In this document: positions 44,582 to 55,695 of the stretch, piece by piece | Layout of the letters: every line of letters starts with the position of its first letter | Position numbering within the stretch: position 1 is the first letter of the stretch | Assembly (NCBI GenBank): GCA_037576215.1 | Contig: JBANDB010000014.1 | Coordinates: 124,001 to 188,000 of the forward strand | Direction of reading: 5' to 3' | Source of the DNA: Armillaria gallica | Taxonomy: Eukaryota > Basidiomycota > Agaricomycetes > Agaricales > Physalacriaceae | Length of the DNA: 64,000 bases | Translations under genes and position numbers: made by a program | Notes under the pieces: model-generated | What the model was told of the DNA's origin: nothing | The model's database searches: none | Seen by the model: the letters and a program-made list of their open reading frames with translations, nothing else

Positions 44582-46771
44582 ATGTTTTGTCGCCGGCGGG
44601 GCCTCTCTCTATTCCGCTACTACACCACCAGCACACGGGCAAAGCTCAAATCTGAGCCTTTAATCTTCAAGCCAACATTTAGCCGAGCACCTACAGACGC
44701 GGGGAAATTGGGGCCTCTAACTCATCACAAAATCTTAACCCTGGACGCGATGGCATCGAATACTATTGAACCTGCTGCAGTAGTGAAGGAGCTCGAAACG
44801 GTCGAGATTCAGGTCGAATACTCGAAGGAGACTCCAATCGAGACGAGTCAAGTTGCGAAGGAGATTCAGGATGAAACTTTGAACGATGCTACGATGACTC
44901 CAGTGGCAACTATGGGTAGCGAGAGTCATGCAGGGCATGTTAGGACTGTCGAGGAACTGGGGGACGAGCCGGCTGTTGGGCCACCCCCAACCAAAAAAGT
45001 ACGAGTAGACAAGAAGAGCAGCAAAAAGGCCGACAAGAAGATGCGAAGGTTACGCAAAACTATGCCAGAACATTGCTCCCCAGAAGATGTCCAGTGGCAA
45101 GATATCGTGGCACTTTTGGGAAAGGACGTCGTGGATCAGGCTATAGCATCAGAGACGGAATTCTCCTCACCATTCGAGAAATTCGAGGAGCTCGAGGTGA
45201 AGGTTGTTCATATGTGCTCAAATGGTATGTGGCTCGCGCTTCGTTCAGATTATTGATTCTAAATTTTCGAATGGTAGCAACTTCATTGGCTCTCGCGCCC
45301 GAATCAAAAGGCCGGCCGTGGGTATTGGTTATACCCTTCTGTTTCCCGGGCGAAACAGTTCGTGTCAAGGTGCATCGTCATGAGAGACTGCACTCGCTTT
45401 GCGACCTCTTGGAAGTTGTGGAACCCAATTTGGAGATCAGGGATGAGAGCTTGGTCAAGTGCAAATACTTCAGGACGTGCGGAGGGTGTCAGAGTCAGGT
45501 GAGAAATGTAATCACGCATTCATTGGTATTGCTTCTGAGCATGGTACAGATGGTTTCTTATGAGAATCAACTGAAGTTCAAAAGAAACGTCGTGCTCAAC
45601 GCGTACAAAAAGTACTCAAGTGAGTGATCGCATCTTACTGCAAAATAGCAGCTTATGCTGTTATAGAACTCCCTGATTCTGAGGTACCCGAAATTCTGCC
45701 GACGATTGGCTCGCCGCTGCAGTATGGATACCGGACGAAAATTACACCGCACTTCCAGTTGAAATCGAACGGCACTCCCGGCGATCCCTTTTGTATTGGC
45801 TTCAATGATGCCTCTAGACCGCGTGTGGTCGACATCGAGGCAAGTGGATGCCCGATAGACGGACTCGTCATTGACCTTCTTCTCAGGAATGCCCCATAGC
45901 CACTCCCGTTTTGAACGAGACGTTACCTATCGCTCGAAAGAAAATCCATGAGTGTGTTATCTGCTCTCCCGTGTGGGGCATCCAAGCTAACTTTTTTGTC
46001 AGTACTCTTTCAACGTTCAAGAAAGGCTCAACCCTACTTTTGCGAGAATCTTTAAACACCGATGTGCCTCTTCCCTTATCTTCGTCCCTGACGCCCGATG
46101 AGCTCGCCGATGCGATGAACACCAAGATCTGCATAACGAACAATAATGCTTCAGTGCGAGAACGTGTGGATAACACATTTTTCGAATTTAATGGGGGATC
46201 GTTCTTCCAAAATAACAACTCCATTCTTCCCACCTTCACACAATATATTCGCGAAGCTATCTTCCCCCCTGGCATCATCTCAAAGCCGACTCATCTTATC
46301 GATACTTACTGTGGAGCGGGCTTATTCGCCCTCACTCTGGCGCCCTATTTCGACGTCGTATCAGGTATAGAACTCTCTGCAGATTCGATCATGTACGCCA
46401 AGCGTAACGCGCGACTCAACAACATCCCCTCGACGAAATGTTCATTCAGAAAAGGTGACGCGGCAAATATTTTTGACGTCGTCAAGGAATTTCCTCCGGA
46501 ACATACAGCGGTGGTTATCGACCCGCCTCGAAAGGGTACAGATATGAACTTTATCAATCAACTGGTTGGCTTCCTTCCGCAGACGGTGGTGTATGTGAGC
46601 TGTAATGTTCATACGCAGGCGAGAGATATCGGGCTGCTTTTGAGGGCAGTAGAGTTTGATTCGAGAGGGAAAAAGTATGTGTTAGAGAGCCTCCGAGGAT
46701 TTGATTTGTTCCCTCAGACTTCGCATGTGGAGTCTGTAGCAGTACTCAGGCTTTGCAATAGAGAAAATTGA
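44582..46771 (+). CDS. TRM2: tRNA (uracil-5-)-methyltransferase, TRM2/TrmA family
   Basis: The N-terminus from the ATG at 44582 (MFCRRRGLSLFRYYTTSTRA) looks like a mitochondrial presequence; a second possible start at 44750 (MASNTIEP) would give a nuclear/cytosolic form. After a charged region come KCKYFRTCGGCQ, LQYGYRTKITPHF, the bipartite SAM fold LIDTYCGAGLFALTLA and VVSGIELSADSI, VVIDPPRKGTD, and the catalytic cysteine motif VYVSCNVHTQARD, as in RumA/TrmA/Trm2 enzymes that make m5U54 in tRNA. Introns lie at about 45225-45278, 45499-45550, 45620-45663, 45840-45886 and 45952-46009. The intron at 45840 has a GC donor (GAG|GCAAGT) and rejoins VDIE to ECPIATPVLNE. Confidence 0.92.
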
Positions 46772-46970
46772 GGCAGTTCCGAAAGGCCTTCCATGTTTTC
46801 GCCCGATGACATTACGTGTGTGCTCCGAAAGTCCGATCGCTGATGTGATAAAAAATACATCTATGATAAGATAATAAAAAATTGAAGAAAGTTTTCCCTG
46901 GCGATCGTCGTTCTGTCACTCACCACGATAATTTCCCACTCCCGTCCACTCACTTTTCACTCGAAACGAA

Positions 46971-48380
46971 ATGTCTCTCTGGAAATCTGTCGGTAACTGC
47001 GTCCTTGAGGGTGTTTCTAGCGTTCCGGATCTTGATGTGCGCATACTACTGAACGTTTTGTGAGCGGCTTGAATTTCTGACTCGATTTCTAGGCATCAGA
47101 GCTCACCATTACGCTTGCCGACTCCTTGAAGCCTGTACCGGATAACGAGTCGTTGGTTTTTGGAGCTGTGAGCCTCTCTTCAACTTCAGCATCAATGTCA
47201 TACTCATTTATCCTTACTTTTAGGTCACCACTGACCATATGCTGGTTGTCAGCTTCGAGCCTTCAACGGGATGGTCCACACCCGAAATAAAACCATATGC
47301 GCCTCTAAGTCTGGATCCTATGAGCTCTTGCTTCCAGTACTGTACAAATCTCTTCGAGGGAATGAAGGTATGTGCGTCATGATCGTACAACTGTACTGGT
47401 TTGCTAACCGTCGACCACAGGCTTACGTGGGCCCAGATGGGAAGCCTCGCTTGTTTAGACCTGAGAAAAATATGGCACGTCTCGCGAGGTCTGCAGAACG
47501 TGTTGCTTTACCCGTAAGTCCCCCGTCGAATTCGGCAACGAAATCTTGCAACTAACTCGGGCTCGTGGATCAGCCATTCAACACAGATGCTCTCCTGGCA
47601 TTGATAAAGCGCCTAGTTATGGTTGAACAGCGTTGGATACCCACTGCCGAAGGACACAGCTTGTACATCCGTCCTACTATCATTGGAACACGCGCTGCTT
47701 TGGGTGTTGCCGCTTCCGATCAAGCACTCCTCTACGTGATCGTATCCCCTACGGGTCCCTACTTCCGTACAGGCCCGAAGCCACTTTCTCTTCTTGCCGT
47801 GAATGAAAACGTGCGTGCCTGGCCAGGAGGAACAGGTGGTCACAAGCTTGGATTAAACTATGCTCCTGGATTCCTTCCCCAGCGTATCGCGGCGAAGAGA
47901 GGTTACGATCAGATCCTATGGCTCCTTGGAGATGCCGTCACTGAGGCAGGCGCCATGAATTTCTTTGTTGTCATCAAGCGTGACGACGATGATGGCGTAG
48001 ACGTCGCTACTCCAGAGCTAGACGGTACAATTCTTCCTGGAGTGACCCGCATGTCCGTTTTGGAGCTCATGCAAGCACACAATGACGGCCGGACAAAATT
48101 GAACGGGTTGCCTAAGCTCCATACGCAGGAGAGAAAGGTGACTATGTCCGAGCTGAAGAAGTTGAGTGACGCAGGCAAGCTACTGGAGGCGTTCGGAGTG
48201 GGAACGGCAGTTATTGTGGCTCCAGTTGGCAGGATTGGCTTTGAAGGCGATGATTTGACGTTGCCACCCCACGAGAAAGGGTTAGGACCAGTGGGAGGCG
48301 CACTCTGGCGCAGACTAGTTGATATCCAAGAAGGTCGAGTGCAGTGGGAAAATTGGGGAGTTCTTTGTGAAGACACTTAG
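46971..48380 (+). CDS. BAT: Branched-chain amino acid aminotransferase (class IV PLP)
   Basis: After a short first exon (MSLWKS) come LTITLADSLKPVPDNESLVF, TDHMLVVSFEPSTGW, CFQYCTNLFEGMKAY, RPEKNMARLARSAERVALP, IRPTIIGTRAALGVAASDQA, the PLP-lysine region GGTGGHKLGLNYAPGF, and EAGAMNFFVVIKR, in the order of eukaryotic BCATs. The reaction interconverts leucine, isoleucine and valine with their 2-oxo acids using 2-oxoglutarate. The N-terminus is too short for a mitochondrial presequence, so a cytosolic isozyme is likely. The first intron can be read in two ways (acceptor before GCATCAG or before AGCTCACC), so the first residues after MSLWKS are uncertain. Introns also interrupt at about 47168-47223, 47368-47420 and 47514-47572. 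Confidence 0.94.
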
Positions 48381-50344
48381 AGGTCACGTATCTAGACAAT
48401 TATATCTATAATTATTTTTGCTTGTTTATCTGTAATGTTTAGCGCCCCAGTGTAGTCCAGAAATGAGTTTCTTCGAACCGAGATCTAAGTGAAGAGATTT
48501 TTCGTGATGTGAATTTGAACTCAGAGAGCTAGCTTTCATCTCCGCAACTGACCCGTTTCCAAAATGGTCATGAATCTAGTTAGTTGGCCTCGTTTATATA
48601 GCACATGATGGTATGTGGAGAATGCCCCCTTATTGTCGCGTCTTCAATTGCATACCTTGTGGTTTGATTTGTGCCTTGACAGTGCCTTCGGATTTTGATG
48701 CCAAAATCAGGTCGACTTCAAACGATCACGCTGAAGAATGTCTTGTTCGACGCGTCCATGTTCTGGGAAAACGGCTTTCCCTACCTTTTGGCTTTCAAAG
48801 TTTTCTCTCGGTCGCTAGTCCTCCTGCGGGAATATTCACTATCTCTGTGGCGCGGCGGTGGCGGATTCAGTAATTACTTACTATGAACTGGTCGATCCGA
48901 GTTGACCGTCATTTAGTGATCTATAAACTTTGTCGACGATATTCAATGGTGTTATACATCTTGGCGCTCGATGACGGTCTGCTGCAACAGAGGGCTCCAC
49001 TGGGTTGCCCTAGAATTCCAAAACGGCACACGCAGCTTCCCTTTTGAATCGGGACCAGGCCTTCAAGAACGTTCTGGGAACCCTTTTTTTGGTTTCTGTC
49101 TTTATTTAACCGCAACAAGTAATACACTCAATTATCGGTTTGATTGGTTTTGTACTCAGGTCCTTCCTTCTCGTGACCACAGCCCATCCTCCCGGTTATT
49201 CAATTTCTTCAGGTGATTTGTGTATTTTGTGGGGGTGTAACCTCCGTTGCCGCCTTGGCCGATCATAATCAAAGGACGCTGTAATTGCGGAACACTGGAT
49301 ATACAGTCGAATCGGTGTACTAATCATTAACGAAGGTGGTGACTTTTTCTCAGCGCTTGATTATGAACGGACGGTCCCATCACGGGCGAAGGTTCTTTTG
49401 ATTAGTTCGTTATCGAAGAGACATGGCTGGGAATGTGCGCACCGGGTTGTGCGGGGACGTTCAGGGAAACTGAAGGCCATGCTCAACACCTCGAGAAGCC
49501 AGCGAAAAGGCTGTTCTATCTTACTATACATTTTAACTGGTATGTCCAATTTTGGTGTGCTCTATTATTGGCTTTCGCCTCCTTGGGTTCCACGACTTTT
49601 TCGTTTTTATAGCGGGATTTCAATCCCTCGTGGGTTCCACAACTTGTACCCCCTACTCCCTTGTACGAGGAGACCCCTCCTCCTTAATCTACTCTCACAT
49701 ACGCATAAAAATGGAATCCTCCTACCAGACACCGACATTAAACGCTGTGCGTTCTTTGGTAACAGCTCATGCGTCTTTTTCGGGTTGAGTCCCTTTCTGA
49801 CGAACGATACAATATCCCCTTCGTAGTCTATGGAGCCTTTTCTTCCCCTTCTGCCGCAACGACCAAGGCGTCGAGTAAACTCCATGGTATTGACTCTCTA
49901 TCGGACTAGAATATCAGAGGGCGTCTCTCACTCGTTTACCTAGCCAACACAACACTCCAGTCTGCACGGCACTCCCACTTACAAATTCCCTCCGTGGTTG
50001 GACGATCTCGACTTCGACACAGCGAAATCTAGGGTGCTCATCTTGTACATGGTAATACTAAAATCTATTATTCGTTTGTTCATCTCAATCCTATTCAACA
50101 GAGGGTTATTTTCTCGACGGACTATCGTGGAAAATGCGTTGAACATGCTCTATCCGATTCCAATTGATTTTGAAAACATGCCTCTGAGACCAGATCTTCA
50201 CGTTTTCATTCGGAAAGCGCCGTTACAGGCCTGACATGCGCCATCCCACTGTTCCTCAACCATTCATTCGCAAAAATTCCACTCTCATCAGCCCGTAAAG
50301 GTCCAATGAATCATCTTGATCAATTCCTATGACTATTTTGTGAA
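48381..50344. other. Long region without confident gene
   Basis: About 2 kb between the BCAT gene and the convergent PIG-B gene. Several plus-strand open stretches (48613-48890 and about 49700-50230) could be exons: for example, an ORF from ATG about 49769 reads FRVESLSDERYNIPFVVYGA and might splice to downstream sequence near 49962. I could not tie them to any family or to a consistent splice model. Confidence 0.4.
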
Positions 50345-52260
50345 CTACCCCATCCACTTCCAGACACGGACACCGCCTTTCCGTTCATCACCATCGCCTT
50401 CCCAAGATCGGCCTCGACGCCATACCTCCACATATCCTTTTCCAATGAATAGGTCCTCTATGCCTTCTTCTCTCAGCAAAGCACCAAAAAAGATTAGGTG
50501 GCGGGGCCACTCGTGAACCCAGGGGTATACATGGGTGGTTGAAGCGCCGGCAGGCGAAGTGGGAAATGGAGAGACAGGAAATGTTGGATCAACCGCAGGC
50601 GGAAAGCGTTCTATCAAATACTGGTATGGCGAAGAAAAAAATACGTCTGTCTGATCACGATATGTAGATAGATCTTGCCGTCTGTGTTCCCAGTTTAGTC
50701 ATAGTCAATACACCCATCGAATTGCGTACCCGAGAGGAGGCTCACAACCCAAGGCCCACATTCCCCCGTTCTCGAGCTCTTTGCGATGAATGTACGCTTG
50801 ACCAGGCATAGAATGACAAGGCATCAAAATTCCGATGCTCCCGCCTTGGAGCTCGTTGCTAGGTATGCCCCTGATGTAGGATGTGGCACTGATTGGACTA
50901 CTGCAATATAACGATACGACGTATGCCGCAATTGGTATAGGGACCAGGAGAATTGCGAGGAATTCTTTGCGAACCGGTGGAAAATAGGAAGTTATTGACA
51001 CACGAGGCTTGGGATTCGTCCTTGCAGTCGTCGCGGATAGATCGACCAAAGACTGAGAAGCCAGTACGTGAAGGATAGGAAGTAACGGGTGGATGAAACG
51101 CCACTCTTTGTGCCCTGTGAAAGAATAGACGCCTATCGTCCACGCCACCATTTTCCACATGGTCCTCGTAGCCGTGTTGCTTCCACTCCCTTGCGTGTAC
51201 AAGCTGTGGACGGCGAAAGGTAATGCAGTGGTGCAAAGTATCGGAAGGGCTTGAGATAGGTAGTAGTGCCAAGGACTTCCACCATAGAATAAGGCAACGC
51301 CGGACAGATTTGTGATGAGGAAGTTGACTGGAGCAAAAGTAAAATTTCCGTAATATACGCAGTCCAGCCCAACGACAGATGTCAGAACAAGCGTTCTATG
51401 GTTCTTGGTGTTAAAATAGGTTTCAGAGTCGTGTACGAAGCTTACCCTATAGCAATAGCATCACAAAGAAGGAGGAGTAAAGTCCGCCGATAGCCCCGAA
51501 GAGCCCAAACCAAGTTGGAAAATAGATAGATCCAAATCACTGCGTTCGTCGGCCGGATGGCACAAGCAAGAGCTGCAAACGCGAGACTTTTCCGTATCTT
51601 CGATCTGGACCATATGAATGTAGAAATGATTTGCAATAATCTCGAAGTACCTGTTGTATATCAGTTGGGGGCTTAATCTTGTGCTGGCATCCCAAGGGTA
51701 GTATGAGAAGGCGATGGTCGTCAAGGACGTCTCAAGGGAGTTCGAAAACGACCGTGAGAGTGAGAGGGCGTGAAAGAACGAAGTGAGCGACAAGAACAAC
51801 TGGCACGTGCATTAGTACGGAGGCAGAACGAAGAAAAGAAAACTTACGGAAGTAGACACATACCGGTCCCCAATTGTTCGTCGAGTCAGGGAGCAGATCC
51901 AGATGTCGGTGCCTGCCGCTAGTGCTCCGTGTAAGATACGCGGCCCAGTGATCTAAGTCAATTTCATAAAATAGAGGAAGCAAGCTGTCATGAGCAGCAT
52001 ACCAGAAGAAAATCACCCCAGGGTCTAATTGCATGTATCCCAGTAACCTTTAACGCCCAGTAAACGGGTACGTTCAAAGCCGGATACAGAATGCTTCGGA
52101 TGGGGAGTGGGTTTAGCCATTCCCATGTAAGATTCCCGTACCCAAATACGATATTATGAGCTGGTTCAAGGGCTTGAAAATATTCATCTGGCTGAAAGAA
52201 AGTTCGGGTACACAGTGCGATTACCAGTCGCACAGTCAAAGCATAAAAAATCACGGACAT
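50345..52260 (-). CDS. GPI10: GPI mannosyltransferase 3 (PIG-B/GPI10)
   Basis: The first in-frame ATG is at 52260 (MSVIFYALTVRLVIAL). The hallmark TRTFFQPDEYFQALEPAHN and FGYGNLTWEW of PIG-B/Alg9-family glycosyltransferases follows, with the DE pair of the lumenal loop, then many hydrophobic segments (51440-52030). After these come GHKEWRFIHPLLPILHVLAS (the conserved HKExRF motif), the PIG-B region SIGILMPCHSMPG with CEPPLG, and a C-terminal exon with WPRHLIFFGALL and KGYVEVWRR. The enzyme adds the third mannose of the GPI anchor in the ER membrane from dolichol-phosphate-mannose. Exons are many and some borders (notably after CEPPLG, 50620-50710) are uncertain. It is head-to-head with the myotubularin gene. 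Confidence 0.9.
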
Positions 52261-52395
52261 GTAGAAGTTCGAAGCCAAGGACGAGTACGGTAACTCGGAC
52301 CGGACTCTTGTTTGTCTGCAGCCCTATGGCCCAAGCACATGAATCGCAGCAAACCACTGCCGCTCGTCCTCCGACCACGACATTAGGCGTTTCAT

Positions 52396-55298
52396 ATGGA
52401 CTCGATACGTGTTTCCAAGGTACGGCTCACTGCAAAATACATACAATATTTCTCTGACAAATTCGTTCAGGTTGAACGTGTCACTTGCACCAAATCCGGA
52501 TCTACTTTAACCGGCACGATTCACCTTACGGCTCACCACCTCATCTTTCAGTATGATGAAGACAAAGAGAGCGAGCTTTGGGTGAGATATTATTCTGCTG
52601 TTATTGACTGCGTACTTACTATATCTCAGGTTCCCTATCCCCTGATATCACTTGTTACGCGCCTCCCCCAGACAATACAGGGCCAGTGCCCTTTGACATT
52701 TAATTCACGAACTTTCGAGACATTTACGGTGTCTTTTGCGAGGGAGTCTGATGCTACTGATGTTTTCGATAGTGTGAAAGAGCTCACAGTGGCAAGTGCG
52801 TCGAACCTACTTCTTTCCACATGGCTCCCTTGCTGATAACAATCAGCATCTGTCCAGCAACTGTACGCATTCTTCTACACCCCCAAACCCCCGTTTCCGC
52901 AAACGGATGGGTGGTCTTTGTATTCTTCCCGAGAAGAGTTTGGTCGCATGGGGGTCGGGACCCGATCCAAGGCTTGGAGATTCACGGACATCAACAAGGA
53001 CTACTCTGTGGGTAGTGTGAATGTTTCTTCAGGTATCACATATAGATGACCCTCAGTACACCTAGTTTTGCCCTACATATCCCGCAAGACTAGTAGTCCC
53101 AACAAGGATCAGTGACACTACTCTCCAATATGCGTCAAAGTATAGGAGCAAATGCCGAATACCAGTCCTCAGCTATCTTCACTGGTCGAATTACGTGAGA
53201 CAACTGACTTCTTTTCCTGTATCGTGTCTCATTATGCTTGGTATGGGTGCAGGGAAGCATAACTCGGTCGAGTCAGCCTATGGTTGGAATCACACAGAAT
53301 CGATCCGTCCAGGACGAGAAGCTAATCGAAGCAGTCTTTCACTCACACCATTCGCCTGAATCTCGGGCATCAAAGGCCCCAGTTTATGGTGCAATGACAA
53401 CCAACCTTATCATTGATGCACGTCCGACAACTAATGCAATGGCAAATACGGCGAAGGGCGCCGGAACAGAGAATATGGACCATTACAAAGAAGGAAAAAA
53501 GGTCTATCTTGGAATCGATCACATTCACGCAATGCGAGAATCTCTGGCGAAAGTCGTAGAAGCATTGCGTGAAGCGGAAACTATTTTAGCGAGTATCAGC
53601 ACCGATCTCTCAAGCGACGTTTCGGGGATATCCGTTTTGGATAGACAAGCTCTTCGCCGTTCTGGTTGGCTGCGTCATATATCGGCCATATTGGAGGGTA
53701 CAGCTCTGATCGCTCGAAACGTCCACGTTAACTCCTCTCATGTTTTGATTCATTGCTCCGATGGATGGGATCGCACCTCGCAACTCTCCTCGCTTGCTCA
53801 GCTCTGCCTGGATCCCTTCTATCGCACCATACGTGGATTTGAAATCCTCGTGGAAAAGGACTGGTTGTCATACGGACATAAATTCTTGGATCGATGCGGG
53901 CACCTCTCCTCGGACAAATTCTTCGTCTCAGCGCTTGAAAATGCGAACGCTGGTAGTGGCGCGGATGCAGCGCAAGCATTTTTGGCGTCCATGCAAAACC
54001 GATTTGCGTCGCAGAATCACATCAAAGAGACGAGCCCGGTGTTCCATCAATTCTTGGAGTCGGTCAGACAAATTCAGCGCCAGTTTCCGGAACGTTTTGA
54101 ATTCAACGAGCGATTCCTCCATCAGCTCTACTACCACCTTTATTCGTGCCAATTCGGAACTTTCCTTTTCAATTGCGAGAGGGAGCGTCGCATGGGAGAC
54201 GGCGATGGGCCACCACCTTGCGAACGTACAGTCAGTGTTTGGGATTTCTTCAATTCACCTAGCGAATTGGAGCAAAATCGGAACGCCACATACGATCCTT
54301 CTTTGGATGACCCCATGAGTCGAAGTCCGAAAGCAGACATGGGTGTTCTCTTTCCCAATCCTAGGGATGTCAGATTTTGGCATGAGCTTTATGGGCGTAC
54401 AGACGAAGAAATGAATGGCAGACTGGTCACAGCACAGGCGGTGGGGGTAGATGCAACTGTTGAGAGTAGCCAGGATAATCCAATCCAAAGGTCTAATACA
54501 CCTTCCTCCATTCCACTGCCATCCTCCCCATCCAAATCACCTGCACCCTCTTTGTCACCGTCTCGTTCCACAAGCATATCTGTCGTGCCACGAAGCATAT
54601 CACCGATTCCATCGTCTTCTTCTTCTCCCATAACAGAACCACTTCCACTTCCTGGACCTCCATCTCGGGTAGATAGCTTCAAACCCTTCGGTACGTCCAC
54701 ATCTGCCATCTCCATGAAACCCGCCAGTTCCTCTACGGCCCTCGCCTCTTCTTCAAACCGTGTAACACCGAAAACGCCGGATTTCTTTGGGAGTAGCGGG
54801 GTCAAGTCCGTATGGGGGAAGCTCTCATTAAACGCATCCGCGGCATTCTCAGCGGTACAGGAGGCTTATGTGGGCTTATCCCAAGATCCCCGAGGGGATG
54901 ATACGAAGACGGAGGAGTTACGTGGGAGGGATAATCTTAACGCTTGGGGAGAACCGGAACCAAGCCAATCGATGGGTACCAATACGATCAATCCTTGGTC
55001 GACGATGCCAAGTTCAGGCCCGTCTTCACTCGCCCTTCCCTCACCATTCGAAAACCCCTGGGGTTCCATTCGTGGGTCTCCATTGAAAGAATCAGAGACC
55101 TCAGAATCATTGAATCCTTCAAGCCCTCTTCCCTTAGACCCAACTGTCCCCTCTGCTTTACACTCTTCACTTCCTCGTGGTGTCGAAGGGAATCTTAGTG
55201 AACTGACCTTGGCTGAAACACCGAAAGTGAGAGAGAGCACACCTCCCCAGACGCCAGAAAGTAGTAATACGGATCCCCTTGGCGTTGGTTTATCTTAG
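52396..55298 (+). CDS. YMR1: Myotubularin-family phosphoinositide 3-phosphatase
   Basis: An N-terminal GRAM/PH-like part (VERVTCTKSGSTLTGTIHLT, then IFQYDEDKESELW and the next exon VPYPLISLV), the linker FYTPKPPFPQTDGWSLYSS, then the phosphatase domain with GITQNRSVQDEKLIEAVF, NLIIDARPTTNAMANTAKG, and the active-site loop VLIHCSDGWDRTSQL, a perfect CX5R (Cys of HCSDGWDR). The next motifs are FYRTIRGFEILVEKDWLSYG and FHQFLESVRQIQRQFPERF. So it should be catalytically active on PI3P and PI(3,5)P2 at endosomal or vacuolar membranes. The C-terminal 250 residues are Ser/Pro-rich and disordered. Introns at 52420-52470, about 52579-52629, 52795-52860, 53016-53070 and 53190-53255 are approximate. The first is a multiple of three but has strong splice sites. 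Confidence 0.92.
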
Positions 55299-55695
55299 TT
55301 TTCAAGTCGGTAATCATGACTTCGTGTAATATATCATCGTAGAGCCATAAGTTTACATCATGGCCAGGATTCAGCTTTGTGTTTATAGACACTCGTTGTA
55401 ATATAATGATTTACTTAGACTGTTCATCTGTGCCATTCAACTCTATATGAGTGCTATCTGGTGTCTTACATGGCTTCGACAACGTTAACCTGCTCTCTTT
55501 CCTATGTACTCTACCAATCCATCGCCATGTAGAAAGGGGATATTCTTTGAACTTAAGGCCGCTTTGACTGATGATGGAAGGGCTGTGGTCGTCTCTGGTA
55601 CGTACCGGATATCCGGTCCGTATGCTTACCCGGGTCCCGTATCATTCTTTTTCTCTACTTCGACTTGCCTTGGACGAAATGAGTTCTTTCCCTTA
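55299..55695. other. Intergenic region
   Basis: About 400 bp between the myotubularin gene and GUF1; an open frame runs from about 55504 into the GUF1 start, but nothing supports a longer protein. Confidence 0.55.
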
